Positions 25,603 to 35,721 of a stretch of DNA of 64,000 nt are shown piece after piece. The DNA is from Candidatus Enterococcus moelleringii. Lineage in GTDB: Bacteria; Bacillota; Bacilli; Lactobacillales; Enterococcaceae. Position 1 is the stretch's first letter; each line of letters opens with the position of its first letter. Position numbers and translations under genes: made by a program. Below the pieces are notes generated by a model that saw nothing but the letters and a program-made list of their open reading frames with translations, was not told where the DNA came from and ran no database searches. The DNA is taken from positions 62,001 through 126,000 of the forward strand of contig NZ_JAFREM010000025.1 of the NCBI RefSeq assembly GCF_017377575.1, given 5' to 3'.

Positions 25603-26583
25603 TTGACAAAAAACGATTTTGAGTCGTTGGAGATAAAACTTAACGCCAAAGATGATATTAGTATGTTGTTAGGTTCCCATGACAAACATATCAAGTTTTT
25701 AGAAGATAATACAGCAACAACAATTAATACACGTGGCGAAACTATCCAAATTATCGGTGAAAAAGAAGAGACAAAATTAGTGGCCGATGTGATTCGGGCA
25801 TTGCAGATGTTGATCGATCGTGGTATAAAGGTGGCAACACCCGACGTCATGACGGCTCTTCGTTTAGCCAAAGACAATCATTTAGATGAGTTTGTGATGA
25901 TGTATGAAGAAGAACTATTAAAGGATCGAAATGGTAAGCCCATTCGGCCTAAAAATATTGGACAGAGCCGCTATATTTCTGCTATTCGAAAATCTGATGT
26001 AGTTTTTGGCGTGGGTCCGGCTGGTACAGGTAAGACGTACCTGGCGATCGTTATGGCCATTGCTGCCTTGAAAAAAGGCGAAGTACAACGGATTATTTTG
26101 ACGCGCCCGGCGGTAGAAGCGGGTGAAAGTCTAGGCTTTTTACCAGGTGACTTGAAGGAAAAGGTCGATCCTTACTTGCGTCCGATGTATGATGCCTTGC
26201 ATCAAATATTCGGTGTGGAGCATACGAATCGTTTGCTGGATCGCGGTGTGATTGAGATCGCTCCGTTAGCTTATATGCGGGGACGAACCTTGGATGATGC
26301 TTTTGTCATCTTGGATGAAGCGCAAAATACCACGATTGCTCAAATGAAAATGTTTTTGACTCGGCTGGGATTTAATTCTAAAATGGTGGTTAACGGCGAC
26401 ACAAGCCAGATTGATTTACCAAGAGGACAAATGAGCGGATTAATCAATGCAGAAAGAACCTTGCGCAACATTAAACGCATTCGCTTTGTGACCTTTGAAT
26501 CTGCTGATGTTGTGCGTCATCCGGTCGTTGCCGAAATTATTGAAGCTTACGAGAAAGAAAATCTACGTCGTTCAGATGAGTAG
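25603..26583 (+). CDS. PhoH-like ATPase
   Basis: This 326-residue protein is of the PhoH/YbeZ type. It has an N-terminal KH-like region, then a P-loop ATPase with Walker A GPAGTGKT (138-145) and Walker B FVILDEAQNTT. It is thought to act as an RNA-associated ATPase together with YbeY. The start is a TTG after AGGGGAT; no ATG fits better. It begins the conserved cluster with pgpH, ybeY, dgkA, era and recO. Confidence 0.92.
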   Translation: MTKNDFESLEIKLNAKDDISMLLGSHDKHIKFLEDNTATTINTRGETIQIIGEKEETKLVADVIRALQMLIDRGIKVATPDVMTALRLAKDNHLDEFVMMYEEELLKDRNGKPIRPKNIGQSRYISAIRKSDVVFGVGPAGTGKTYLAIVMAIAALKKGEVQRIILTRPAVEAGESLGFLPGDLKEKVDPYLRPMYDALHQIFGVEHTNRLLDRGVIEIAPLAYMRGRTLDDAFVILDEAQNTTIAQMKMFLTRLGFNSKMVVNGDTSQIDLPRGQMSGLINAERTLRNIKRIRFVTFESADVVRHPVVAEIIEAYEKENLRRSDE

Positions 26584-26598
26584 ATTGGAGGAAACAAC

Positions 26599-28800
26599 AT
26601 GTTGAATCAACCAATCAACAACTTGCGAAAAAAACTTGGTTCGCGCTTTATTCCGCTAACCTTAGTCTTTTTTGCATTGCTTTTGATTGTTACGATGTTT
26701 ACTAGTGTACGTCAAAAAAGAGTAGACTACCGGGAAGGGCAAGTCGCTGCTGAGAGTATTCGAGCCAATAAAACGGTCGAAAACAGCGCCGAGACCCAAC
26801 AAAAACGTCAGCTGGCAGCTGAGGCCGTTACACCGGAGTATACTTATCAGCCAGAACTAGCTGAGACGCAGCACGATCGCATCAGTCAATTGATTGATTT
26901 GGTTCAAAAAACCAATAGTGATATTGATAAGGCTTATCAAAGCAAGACAACACAAGCCAAAGAAGGCGAAACGGTTCCTCAGCCAACAGTCGAGGAACGA
27001 GTAGCTGCGGTAAAGAAGAATTTTGAGAGCATTGATCAAGATGCAGTCAGCTTTTACCAGAAGCTACCGGAAAATTTTTTCCGTTTGGTGGTACAGTTGA
27101 ACGGCCAGCAGTTGGATCAAGTCGAAACCGCTGCGTTAAATTTAAGTGATGAACAGATGAACAAGCGGATTCGCGAAAGCGACTTGGAACAGTACAAGCA
27201 GGAGGCAATTGATCAAATTGCTGATCTTGGTTTAAATGACAACCAAAATCAAGTAATTCAGTATTTGCTGGAAAATGGAATTGTGGTAAATGATGTCCTG
27301 AATGAAAAGCGGACGGAAGACTTGCGGGAGCAAGCGGAAAGCTCTGTTCAGCCAGTGATGATCTACCAAGGGGAAGTCATTGTTCGTGAGGGCAGTCAGA
27401 TTGACGCGAATGCGTTTAATAAGCTGAAGCTTTTAGGACTAACCAGCTCAGGAGGTTCCACCTTCCCGTTAATTGCGATGATTTTGGCAACTGTTTTGCA
27501 AGGATTTGTTCTGTGGTTTTACAGCCGACAATTTGAAGTGGAGTTTCAACGGGTACGTTTTATCCTGTTTTATTCATCGGCTATGATATTCAGTGTGCTG
27601 GTTATGAAGTTTTTGCAAATTTTCCAAAGTACCAGCAATAACAACCTAGCCCTGTTTTTCCCGGCAGCCTTTGTACCATTGTTGCTGACGGTCTTTGTAA
27701 ATCGGCGAGCGGGCAGCTTAGCGGCGGTTTTCCAAACGATTTTTGCCTTGTTTGTTTATTATGATTCCATCGGCACTAATATGCTGACGATCATTTTGAT
27801 GACCTATCTGTTTTCTGGTGTTTTAGCTATAATGGTTAAGCAAAAACGGGTATCGGATCAAGCTAAGCAAGCCTTGTTATGGATTGTCGTTTTCCCATTT
27901 GTTTGGGCGATTGTCTTGAATATCTACCAAGGATTGTCATTTAGTAACAGTGCAACCTGGGGAACCTTGATTTGTGCGGTAGCGGGCTCACTGCTTTCCT
28001 TCCTACTGGGAACGGGATTGCAGCCGTATATTGAGCTGTTAGTGACCGATAGCGGAGTTATTACACTAAATGAATTAAGTAATCCTAACCATCCATTGTT
28101 GAAGCAGTTGTTAGAGGAAGCTCCTGGTACCTATCATCATTCCATGATGGTTGCGAATTTGAGTGCCAATGCAGTGGCTGAGATTGGCGGACGTTCTTTA
28201 CTGACACGTGTAGCCTGCTATTATCATGATGTTGGTAAAATCAGACACGCAAACTTTTTTGTGGAAAACTTGCCGCCAGGTGCGGAGAATCCCCACAATT
28301 TCCTTTTGCCGGAAGACAGCAAGCAGATTATATTCGGTCACGTAATTGAAGGCGCCAAAATTTTAGAAGAATACAAAATGCCGCAAATGGTGGTTGATAT
28401 TTGTTATCAGCATCACGGCACTACTTTGATGAAATTTTTCTACGTAAAAGCGAAGGAACGAAATCCGGAAATAACCGAAGCCGAATTCCGTTATCCTGGT
28501 CCGAAACCACAAACCCGTGAAGCGGGAGTGGTTAGTATTGCTGACAGCTGTGAAGCAGCTGTGCGGGCGATGGATCATCCGTCGATTGAAAAAATCGGCA
28601 GCTTTGTGCATAATTTGATAGAAGAACGTATTTCTGATGGTCAGCTGGATGATTCTGGTTTGACCTTGAAAGAAATCCGGATTGTTGAAAAATCGTTAGT
28701 CAGCAGTTTGAGTTCGACTTTCCACTCACGGATTAAATATCCGAAGATGAAATCAGAAGCAGAGAAGATGAAGGAAGAGCAAGAAAGAGGCGAACGGTAG
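26599..28800 (+). CDS. pgpH: cyclic-di-AMP phosphodiesterase PgpH (7TM-HD)
   Basis: This 733-residue membrane protein degrades c-di-AMP to pApA. It has an N-terminal membrane segment, a large extracellular 7TMR-HDED domain (about 50-285), seven transmembrane helices, and a cytoplasmic HD domain with His513/His514 in TYHHSMM and His543-Asp544 in YYHDVGK. Length and order match Listeria/Bacillus PgpH. It lies 15 bases after the phoH-like gene, and ybeY starts at its last base. In this group c-di-AMP controls potassium and osmolyte uptake. Confidence 0.94.
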   Translation: MLNQPINNLRKKLGSRFIPLTLVFFALLLIVTMFTSVRQKRVDYREGQVAAESIRANKTVENSAETQQKRQLAAEAVTPEYTYQPELAETQHDRISQLIDLVQKTNSDIDKAYQSKTTQAKEGETVPQPTVEERVAAVKKNFESIDQDAVSFYQKLPENFFRLVVQLNGQQLDQVETAALNLSDEQMNKRIRESDLEQYKQEAIDQIADLGLNDNQNQVIQYLLENGIVVNDVLNEKRTEDLREQAESSVQPVMIYQGEVIVREGSQIDANAFNKLKLLGLTSSGGSTFPLIAMILATVLQGFVLWFYSRQFEVEFQRVRFILFYSSAMIFSVLVMKFLQIFQSTSNNNLALFFPAAFVPLLLTVFVNRRAGSLAAVFQTIFALFVYYDSIGTNMLTIILMTYLFSGVLAIMVKQKRVSDQAKQALLWIVVFPFVWAIVLNIYQGLSFSNSATWGTLICAVAGSLLSFLLGTGLQPYIELLVTDSGVITLNELSNPNHPLLKQLLEEAPGTYHHSMMVANLSANAVAEIGGRSLLTRVACYYHDVGKIRHANFFVENLPPGAENPHNFLLPEDSKQIIFGHVIEGAKILEEYKMPQMVVDICYQHHGTTLMKFFYVKAKERNPEITEAEFRYPGPKPQTREAGVVSIADSCEAAVRAMDHPSIEKIGSFVHNLIEERISDGQLDDSGLTLKEIRIVEKSLVSSLSSTFHSRIKYPKMKSEAEKMKEEQERGER

Positions 28801-29273
28801 TGGACATTAGCTTTATTGATGAAACAGGCGAAGTTTCTCAAGATAAGATCAATGAAATCGAAGAGTTGCTGCAGTTTGCAGCTGATTATTTAAAAATTCC
28901 AGAGGATACAGAAATGTCAGTTACCTTTATGGACAATGCCGGTATTCAAGTGATCAATCGTGACTATCGAGGCAAGGATGCACCGACAGATGTTATCAGC
29001 TTTGCGCTGGAAGAAGATGGCGACGATGAGGTACCAATTATTTTTGATGAAGAAATGGCGATGCCGCGTAATTTAGGGGATATTATGATCTCTACTGAAC
29101 GGGCGGCTGAACAGGCTGAAGAATATGGACACAGCTTTGACCGCGAGTTAGGGTTCTTAGCTGTTCACGGCTTTTTACACATTAACGGATACGACCACAT
29201 GACACCCGAAGACGAAAAGGAAATGTTCGGACTACAGAAAGAGATTTTGGATGCCTATGGACTCAAAAGATAA
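28800..29273 (+). CDS. ybeY: endoribonuclease YbeY (rRNA maturation)
   Basis: This single-strand endoribonuclease is needed for 16S rRNA 3'-end processing and ribosome quality control. The 157 residues end in the zinc motif [11 protein letters not shown] (His123, His127, His133). The start is a GTG that shares its first base with the pgpH stop codon; AAAGAGGCG upstream is the likely ribosome site. Immediately downstream, dgkA begins inside the last codons of ybeY. Confidence 0.95.
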   Translation: MDISFIDETGEVSQDKINEIEELLQFAADYLKIPEDTEMSVTFMDNAGIQVINRDYRGKDAPTDVISFALEEDGDDEVPIIFDEEMAMPRNLGDIMISTERAAEQAEEYGHSFDRELGFLAVHGFLHINGYDHMTPEDEKEMFGLQKEILDAYGLKR

Positions 29274-29724
29274 GACAGAAAAAACTGAAAAAGTAGTTGA
29301 AAAAGCAGTTAAAGTAACAGACATCAAAGAAGAAGAAAATACGAAAAAAAATAAGGACTTCATTACCTCTTTGGAGTTTGCCGTCAAAGGAATACAGACG
29401 GTGTTTGAAGAAGAGCGCAATATGCGCAAGCATGTCTGTCTAGGTGGGCTTGCCATGTTGGCCGGTGTGATTTTTCGTCTGAATCGATTGGAATGGCTTT
29501 GGATTTTTCTGGCCGTGTTTTTAGTTTGGATTGTCGAGATTATCAACACCGTATTTGAGAATGTCGTTGATATGTGTACCGACCATCATTTCCACCCGAT
29601 TGGCAAAAAAATCAAAGATATGGCGGCAGGTGCAGTCTTGATGACTTCTCTTTTTGCCGTGATTGTCGGCTTAATTATTTTCTTGCCGAAGCTGCTTGAA
29701 ATTTTTTCGTTTATTACTGATTAA
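29251..29724 (+). CDS. dgkA: undecaprenol/diacylglycerol kinase
   Basis: This integral membrane kinase recycles undecaprenol to undecaprenyl phosphate in Gram-positives. The DgkA core from about residue 45 contains [21 protein letters not shown] and [12 protein letters not shown], with three membrane helices. The first 45 residues are an unusually long Lys/Glu-rich cytoplasmic extension; typical proteins are about 120-130 residues, this one 157. The ATG at 29251 or 29257 overlaps ybeY. The cytidine deaminase gene often found between dgkA and era is absent. Confidence 0.92.
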   Translation: MPMDSKDKTEKTEKVVEKAVKVTDIKEEENTKKNKDFITSLEFAVKGIQTVFEEERNMRKHVCLGGLAMLAGVIFRLNRLEWLWIFLAVFLVWIVEIINTVFENVVDMCTDHHFHPIGKKIKDMAAGAVLMTSLFAVIVGLIIFLPKLLEIFSFITD

Positions 29725-29733
29725 GAACTATTT

Positions 29734-29783
29734 AGCTGGACGAACGAGCTTTTTAAGCTGTCGAAGTTCGCCCGGCTTTTTTT
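29734..29783 (+). terminator. terminator between dgkA and era
   Basis: AGCTGGACGAAC pairs with GTTCGCCCGGCT (one mismatch), followed by seven T residues. The stem suggests era is only partly served by read-through. Confidence 0.85.
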
Positions 29784-29801
29784 AAGAAAGGAATTAAAAA
29801 T

Positions 29802-30701
29802 ATGACAGAACACAAATCTGGATTTGTTGCAATTGTTGGTCGTCCAAATGTTGGGAAATCGACCTTATTAAATCGAATCGTCGGACAGAAAATTGCCATT
29901 ATGAGTGATAAAGCTCAGACAACTCGTAACAAAATCCAAGGAGTTTATACTACCGATGAAGCTCAATTGGTCTTTATTGATACACCGGGAATTCATAAGC
30001 CTAAGCATCGCTTAGGCGATTATATGGTAGAGGCAGCCTACAGTGCACTGCGGGAAGTGGATGCTATCATGTTTATGATCAGTGCCGATCAAAAACGGGG
30101 ACCGGGCGATAACTTTATTTTAGAGCGTTTGAAAAATCAGAAAGTGCCGGTTTACTTGCTGATTAATAAAATTGATAAAATTCATCCCGATGAGCTGTTT
30201 TCAATTATTGACGATTATCGTCAGGTGATGGAGTTTAAAGAAATTATTCCGATTTCAGCAACTGAAGGCAACAATGTCGAACATATGATGGAAGTCTTGA
30301 TTGAGCAAATGCCCGAAGGACCTCAGTACTTCCCAGATGATCAAATCACCGACCATCCGGAATACTTCATTGTTTCCGAATTGATTCGTGAGAAGCTGCT
30401 GCAATTAACTCGGGATGAAGTTCCTCATTCAGTGGCGGTAGTGACTGACTCAATGAAACGGGATGAAAATGACAAGGTGCATATCCAAGCGACGATTATT
30501 GTTGAACGCACTAGTCAAAAAGGCATTGTGATCGGCAAAGGCGGAAAAATGTTGAAGAACGTTGGTACGCAAGCCCGTAAAGATATCGAACGTTTATTAG
30601 GCGATAAGGTCTTCTTGGAGCTGTGGGTAAAAGTTCAAAAGGATTGGCGCGATAAGAAAACCTACCTGCAAGACTATGGCTACCGCAACGACGACTATTA
30701 A
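29802..30701 (+). CDS. era: GTPase Era
   Basis: This GTPase binds 16S rRNA near its 3' end during 30S assembly. The 299 residues carry G1 GRPNVGKS, G2/switch region TTRNKIQG, G3 DTPGIHKP, G4 NKID and a C-terminal KH domain around [15 protein letters not shown]. Length is standard. It sits between dgkA and recO, with terminators on both sides. The start ATG follows AAGAAAGGA. Confidence 0.97.
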   Translation: MTEHKSGFVAIVGRPNVGKSTLLNRIVGQKIAIMSDKAQTTRNKIQGVYTTDEAQLVFIDTPGIHKPKHRLGDYMVEAAYSALREVDAIMFMISADQKRGPGDNFILERLKNQKVPVYLLINKIDKIHPDELFSIIDDYRQVMEFKEIIPISATEGNNVEHMMEVLIEQMPEGPQYFPDDQITDHPEYFIVSELIREKLLQLTRDEVPHSVAVVTDSMKRDENDKVHIQATIIVERTSQKGIVIGKGGKMLKNVGTQARKDIERLLGDKVFLELWVKVQKDWRDKKTYLQDYGYRNDDY

Positions 30702-30711
30702 GATAAAAAGC

Positions 30712-30744
30712 TAGAGGCGAAGCAATGCTTTGCCTCTATTATTT
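30712..30744 (+). terminator. terminator of era
   Basis: TAGAGGCGAAGC pairs with GCTTTGCCTCTA, followed by TTATTT. A TATAAT box at 30765-30770 with TTGCGA 16 bases upstream likely starts recO transcription. Confidence 0.8.
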
Positions 30745-30794
30745 GCGAGCAGATCCGATACATATATAATAGAAAGAAAGTGGAGGTGAAGGTC

Positions 30795-31586
30795 GTGGCT
30801 CAAGTAGGTGAAACAAAAGGGATTATCCTTTTTAGTCGTGATTACAAGGAAAAAGATAAATTAATTAAGATTTTTACCGAATCAGCTGGCAAGGTAATGT
30901 TTTTTGCTAAAGGCATTCATCGTCCCAACAATCCCTTGCGATCAGCTATCATGCCTTTTACCGAGGCTGTTTACATTGGCAACTTGAAAGAAGATGGCCT
31001 TTCCTTTTTAAATAGCGCCAAAGATGTACAACCCTTACGCAAGCTGCAGGAAGATATTTTTCTTAATGCTTATGGCTCCTATATTTTAGGTTTAGTAGAT
31101 GCGGCGGTTGATGATCATGTGTACGATCCGGCGTTGTATGGCTTTACTAAGCAGGCGTTGGAGTTGATGAATCAAGGCTATGATGGGGAAACAATTCTGA
31201 ACATCTTTGAATTGCAGATCATGCAGCGTTTTGGAGTAGCTCTGAATTGGCGAGCTTGCGCTGTCTGTGGGAAAACGACGGGGGCTTTTGATTTTTCTTC
31301 AAAGTACAGTGGTGTTTTGTGCCAAGATCATTGGCATTTAGATGATCATCGCTACCATGCCGAACCAAGAGCGATTTATTTTATCCGCATGTTTTCGACG
31401 ATTTCCTATGACAAAATCAGCAGTGTGAATTTGAAGCCGGAAACCAAACAAGCAATTCGTGCAACCATTGATCAACTGTATGAAGAATATGTCGGATTGC
31501 ATTTGAAGAGTAAAAAGTTCATCGATCAAATGGGTGAATGGCAAAATATGCTGAAGCCTGAGAATCCTGATAAAGAAACAAACTAA
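30795..31586 (+). CDS. recO: DNA repair protein RecO
   Basis: This recombination mediator loads RecA together with RecR. It has 263 residues: an N-terminal OB fold starting AQVGETKGIILFSRDYKEKDKLIKIFT, a helical middle, and a C-terminal zinc site formed by CAVC and a later CQDH. The GTG at 30795 is preferred over the GTG at 30780 because the GGAGGTGA site lies between them. It stands just upstream of the histidine operon and separated from it by a strong terminator. Confidence 0.94.
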   Translation: MAQVGETKGIILFSRDYKEKDKLIKIFTESAGKVMFFAKGIHRPNNPLRSAIMPFTEAVYIGNLKEDGLSFLNSAKDVQPLRKLQEDIFLNAYGSYILGLVDAAVDDHVYDPALYGFTKQALELMNQGYDGETILNIFELQIMQRFGVALNWRACAVCGKTTGAFDFSSKYSGVLCQDHWHLDDHRYHAEPRAIYFIRMFSTISYDKISSVNLKPETKQAIRATIDQLYEEYVGLHLKSKKFIDQMGEWQNMLKPENPDKETN

Positions 31587-31626
31587 TCTGTACTGCCTTT
31601 ACTACAAGGTAGTGCAGATTTTTTTG
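31586..31626 (+). terminator. Rho-independent terminator of recO
   Basis: ATCTGTACTGCCTT pairs with AAGGTAGTGCAGAT (G.U pairs allowed), followed by seven T residues. Confidence 0.9.
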
Positions 31627-31665
31627 CGTCATAAACGTGTTAATGTTCGGAATTTATTGGATATT

Positions 31666-31702
31666 TTGGCTAAAAAAGATGAGCAATCCTTTTTTTAGCT
31701 AA
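31666..31702 (+). other. hairpin in the his leader
   Basis: TTGGCTAAAAAAG pairs with CTTTTTTTAGCTAA with one G.U pair. The 3' arm itself supplies a T run, so it could act as an attenuator or terminator, but no T-box motif or His-codon-rich leader peptide is visible around it. It lies about 130 bases before the first his gene. A TTGACC about 50 bases downstream could belong to a promoter that lies after the hairpin, in which case it is not in the his mRNA. Confidence 0.35.
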
Positions 31703-31829
31703 TTTCAGGAAAAAATACCGGTTTTGTTTAAGAAAATTTCCAGCTTTCCTTGACCTTTAATGATAAAATGATTAATATACTTTAAACATAAAATTATTGG
31801 AATTTCATATTGGAAGAGGAGTGGTATAG

Positions 31830-33386
31830 ATGAAGGAGCTTTGGGATGTATTGCGTCCAGAGGAACAAATCGAATTACAAATAAGAAGGTTGTATCAAGA
31901 GCACCATTTTCATCTATACCAATTAAACAGCTTTGAGGAATTCGAAGGCTATCAGCAGCAGCGGAATTTCTTTAAGGATAGTACGATTATTACCTTTACC
32001 GGGAATGATGGCCGGACGATGGCCTTGAAGCCGGATGTAACGATTTCGATTGTCAAAAATACACCCTCTGGCGAACGCCGCAAGGTTTATTATGTGGAAG
32101 ATGTGTACCGTCAGGATCGCCAAGAAGGGGAATACCAGAAAATTCGTCAGGTTGGCTTGGAAATTATTGATAATATCAGTCAAGAAGATGAGCTGGAGGT
32201 TCTGCGCTTAGCTTGGAAGAGCTTGGCCTTAGTGGGTGAGGGAACTCTGGATCTATCCCATATGGGGATTATCAACGCGATTTGTGAGCTGTTCCCTATC
32301 GAAGAACGGGATCAAGTATTGCAGGCTTTGCAGCATAAAAGCTCTCATGCGATGGATGAGCTGACTCAAAAATACGACTTGCCGAAAGAACAAAGTGAGA
32401 ACTTAGGAAAATTACTGCGACTATCTGGTAAATTCGAGCAATTTTATGAAAAAGCACGGGGCTTATTGGCGACTTTACCAAAAGCGCAAGCAGCTTTGGA
32501 CGAATTAAAAGAATTGCGGGACAAATTGACAGCTGATCCGGAATTGTCTTCGTTGATTCGTTTGCGATTGGATTTTTCAATTATGAACGATGCCGATTAT
32601 TACAGCGGCTTAGTCTTCCAAGGATTCATTAAAGCTTCCAAGGAAACGATCTTGCATGGCGGACGCTACGACCTTCTGCTGAAACGGCAAGGGAAAAGTC
32701 AGGGCGCTCTCGGATTTGGGATGAAGCTGAACAATGTCGGAGAGAAAACGGCACCGAAGGAATCGGAGTATTTGAACATTGCGTTACCAAAGGGTCGCAT
32801 GGGAGATACTGTCTATCAATTATTCACCAAGGCTGGCATTGCCAGCGAAGGAGTTTTTGAAGACAATCGCAAGCTGATCTTTGTGGATGAGAAGAATAAA
32901 TTGCGCTTCTTTTTAGTGAAGCCTAGTGACGTAGCAATCTATGTTGAGCACGGGGCAGCAGATATCGGGGTCGTAGGTAAGGATATTTTGATGGAAAATT
33001 ATGCCCATGTAATTGAATTCTTAGATTTGAAGCTGGGAGAATGTCGGATTGCGGTAGCTGCCTGCAATGATTTTGTGGAAGATGAGAGTCGACCATTACG
33101 GGTGTCCACTAAATATTCAAACATTACTCGGGATTATTATGATGGCATTGGCCGGTCAATTGAATTGATTGGATTGCATGGCTCGATTGAATTGGCTCCT
33201 TTGTTAGATTTGTCGGATGTCATTGTCGATATTGTGGAAACTGGGACTACTTTAAAAGAAAATGATTTGAAGGTGATCCAGGATATTGCACCGTCTTCGG
33301 CTCGTTTGATTATCAATCATGCGACCTGGCGCTTTAAGCAAGCCAAGATTCAAGAGGTTATTGAGAAAGTGAGGCAGGAAATTTGA
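31830..33386 (+). CDS. hisZG: HisZ-HisG fusion, ATP phosphoribosyltransferase
   Basis: One uninterrupted 518-codon frame carries two proteins that are normally separate. Residues 1 to about 303 are HisZ, the class II synthetase-like regulatory subunit (TGNDGRTMALKPDV, YVEDVYRQDRQEGEY, GGRYD, GALGFGMKL). Residues about 313-518 are short-form catalytic HisG (YLNIALPKGRMGD, GVVGKD, and the PRPP loop DIVETGTTLKEN at 467-478). The linker is only about ten residues (GEKTAPKESE). The enzyme joins ATP and PRPP in the first histidine step. hisD overlaps its end by four bases (TTGA). Both halves look intact, so an active fusion is likely. Confidence 0.93.
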   Translation: MKELWDVLRPEEQIELQIRRLYQEHHFHLYQLNSFEEFEGYQQQRNFFKDSTIITFTGNDGRTMALKPDVTISIVKNTPSGERRKVYYVEDVYRQDRQEGEYQKIRQVGLEIIDNISQEDELEVLRLAWKSLALVGEGTLDLSHMGIINAICELFPIEERDQVLQALQHKSSHAMDELTQKYDLPKEQSENLGKLLRLSGKFEQFYEKARGLLATLPKAQAALDELKELRDKLTADPELSSLIRLRLDFSIMNDADYYSGLVFQGFIKASKETILHGGRYDLLLKRQGKSQGALGFGMKLNNVGEKTAPKESEYLNIALPKGRMGDTVYQLFTKAGIASEGVFEDNRKLIFVDEKNKLRFFLVKPSDVAIYVEHGAADIGVVGKDILMENYAHVIEFLDLKLGECRIAVAACNDFVEDESRPLRVSTKYSNITRDYYDGIGRSIELIGLHGSIELAPLLDLSDVIVDIVETGTTLKENDLKVIQDIAPSSARLIINHATWRFKQAKIQEVIEKVRQEI

Positions 33387-34666
33387 AAATCTTCTCAACA
33401 GTAAAGCATAGCAACCAAGAAATTTTAGCCCGTAAAATGTCAGAATCAGTGGATGTATCTGAGACGGTGGCAGGAATTTTAGCAAAAGTGAAAACCGGCG
33501 GGGACCAAGCGGTTAAGCAACTGACGCAAGACATCGATGGCGTTGATTTAGCAGACTTGCGAGTTCCGGCAGCAGAGATTGAGGCCAGTACCGAACAAAT
33601 TTCGCAAGAGTTATTGGCAGTATTAGAGCAGGCCAAAGAAAATATTACGGCTTTTCATGAGAAGCAGGTACGGCAAGGTTTTGTTTCGACTTCGGAGCAG
33701 GGAATCGTGATGGGGCAACGTATTTTACCGTTAGAAACAGTGGGGGTTTATGTACCAGGTGGAACGGCAGCTTATCCAAGTACGGTGTTGATGGATGTTT
33801 TGCCGGCTAAAATTGCTGGGGTGAAGCGGATTGTAATGATTACACCGCCAAGTAAAGAGGGCCAACTGGCACCGGCGATTTTGGCGGCTGCTAAAGTAGC
33901 TGGCGTCGACGAAATTTATCAAGTGGGTGGCGCCCAAGGAATTGCGGCGTTGGCTTATGGAACGGAAACGATTCCGGCGGTGGATAAAATTGTCGGGCCT
34001 GGTAACATTTACGTAGCTACGGCAAAACGAATGGTTTATGGCCTAGTGGACATCGATATGATTGCTGGACCTAGTGATGTGTTGATTGTGGCGGATGATA
34101 GTGCTGACCCAGAATGGTTAGCTGCTGATCTGATCGCTCAGGCAGAGCACGATCCGTTAGCGCAGGCGATTTTAGTTACTACTTCTGAAACGATGATTGA
34201 TGAAGTAGCTCAAGCGGTGGACAAACAATTGGATGATTTGCCAAGACAAGCGATTGCGCAGCAGTCGTTAGACAATAATGGCAAATTGATCTTAGCCCAG
34301 AATTTGGATGAAGCGATTGTGTTAGCTAATCAAGTGGCTCCTGAGCATTTGGAATTAGCAGTGGATCAACCCTTTGCTTTATTAGGAAAAGTGAAAAATG
34401 CCGGCAGTGTCTTTTTAGGCCATTATACCCCGGAAGTACTGGGGGATTACTTTGCCGGACCGAATCATACCTTGCCAACCGAAGGAACTGCGCGTTTTTA
34501 TTCGCCATTGTCTGTGGACGATTACGTGAAAAAAAGCAGCTACCTTTACTATACGCCGGAAGCCTTGGAAGAAGTGGGAACGTCTGTTGAGCTGTTTGCT
34601 AAAACGGAACACTTAGATGGACATGCTCGTTCAATGGCGATTCGTTTGAAGGGGGAAAGCAAATGA
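33383..34666 (+). CDS. hisD: histidinol dehydrogenase
   Basis: This zinc enzyme oxidises histidinol to histidine in two NAD-dependent steps. The 427 residues include VGVYVPGGTAAYPSTVLM, KIVGPGNIYVATAKR, DMIAGPSDVLI and the catalytic Glu321-His322 in VAPEHLEL. The start is a TTG overlapping the hisZG stop (TTGA), implying coupled translation. hisC begins in its stop codon (ATGA). Confidence 0.96.
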   Translation: MKIFSTVKHSNQEILARKMSESVDVSETVAGILAKVKTGGDQAVKQLTQDIDGVDLADLRVPAAEIEASTEQISQELLAVLEQAKENITAFHEKQVRQGFVSTSEQGIVMGQRILPLETVGVYVPGGTAAYPSTVLMDVLPAKIAGVKRIVMITPPSKEGQLAPAILAAAKVAGVDEIYQVGGAQGIAALAYGTETIPAVDKIVGPGNIYVATAKRMVYGLVDIDMIAGPSDVLIVADDSADPEWLAADLIAQAEHDPLAQAILVTTSETMIDEVAQAVDKQLDDLPRQAIAQQSLDNNGKLILAQNLDEAIVLANQVAPEHLELAVDQPFALLGKVKNAGSVFLGHYTPEVLGDYFAGPNHTLPTEGTARFYSPLSVDDYVKKSSYLYYTPEALEEVGTSVELFAKTEHLDGHARSMAIRLKGESK

Positions 34667-35721
34667 ATTTCTTGCACTCAAAATATGCGCACCTAGTACC
34701 TTATACACCTGGTGAACAGCCGAAGGAAAATGACTTTATTAAGTTGAACACGAATGAAAGTCCTTATGAACCGGCACCATCCGTTATGGAGGCCGTTAAA
34801 GAGGCAGCTCATACCTTGAACCGCTACTCTGATACCGCGGCTAGAATTGTGGTGGAGCCGCTGGCTAAGCAGCTAGGTGTTCAGACGGAACAGTTGATTT
34901 TAGGAAATGGCAGTGATGAGATTCTGTCTTTTCTTTTCCAAGCCTTTACGGAAAAAGGGATGTCTTTTCCTGATGTGACTTATGGTTTTTATAGTATTTA
35001 CTGTGATATGTATCAGGCACAGGCGAATGTCGTTCCTTTAAAGGAAGATTTTTCGTTGGATTTAGCCGATTACGATGAATTGGAAGGCACTGTGATTATC
35101 GCCAATCCTAATGCACCAACGGGTTTATTGCTTTCCTGTGAAGTGATTTGCGACTTTTTAACTAAGCATCCCGATCGTTTGCTGGTGGTGGATGAGGCCT
35201 ATATCGACTTTGGCGGAAAATCGATGGTTTCTTACATTGATCAATTTGAGAATTTGTTGGTTGTGGGAACTTTTTCAAAATCTCGGCAATTAGCGGGAGC
35301 ACGTCTTGGTTATGCGGCAGGAAACGGTCAGTTAATCGAAAATCTAAATCGTATCAAATATAGTGTGAATCCTTACAATATTAATGCCATGACCCAAGCA
35401 GCGGGAGCAGCCGTTTTGGCAGAGCAGGATTATGTGGATCGTTGTATTCAAGAAACCATTGCGGTTCGGGAATGGTGCAAGCAGGAATTAAAACAGCGAG
35501 GTTTTGAAATGACCGACAGCTACTGCAATTTCTTATTTGCCAAACACCCGTCAATGGCTGGGGAAGAATTGTTTGAAGCTTTACGAGCCCAAAAAATCTT
35601 AGTACGCTGGTTCAACCAGCCGCGAGTTAAAGATTATTTACGGATTTCAATTGGTACGCGAGAACAAATGGAACGTTTAATGGAAGTTGTGGACCAAATT
35701 TTGGAAGGAGCGAACGCATGA
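34663..35721 (+). CDS. hisC: histidinol-phosphate aminotransferase
   Basis: This class II PLP aminotransferase converts imidazole acetol phosphate to histidinol phosphate. The 352 residues carry the PLP lysine Lys206 in GTFSKSRQLAGARLGY and the upstream VDEAYIDF and NPNAPTG motifs. It overlaps hisD by four bases and hisB by four bases (ATGA at both ends). Confidence 0.95.
   Translation: MNFLHSKYAHLVPYTPGEQPKENDFIKLNTNESPYEPAPSVMEAVKEAAHTLNRYSDTAARIVVEPLAKQLGVQTEQLILGNGSDEILSFLFQAFTEKGMSFPDVTYGFYSIYCDMYQAQANVVPLKEDFSLDLADYDELEGTVIIANPNAPTGLLLSCEVICDFLTKHPDRLLVVDEAYIDFGGKSMVSYIDQFENLLVVGTFSKSRQLAGARLGYAAGNGQLIENLNRIKYSVNPYNINAMTQAAGAAVLAEQDYVDRCIQETIAVREWCKQELKQRGFEMTDSYCNFLFAKHPSMAGEELFEALRAQKILVRWFNQPRVKDYLRISIGTREQMERLMEVVDQILEGANA

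Noticed and set aside
31627-31829. T-box for the his operon
   Set aside because: I looked for the GGTGG(N)ACC block and a competing terminator and found neither.
31830-33386. Frameshift or assembly artefact joining hisZ and hisG
   Set aside because: The frame is continuous with coherent linker codons and both domains complete; nothing in the sequence suggests an error, though reads would be decisive.
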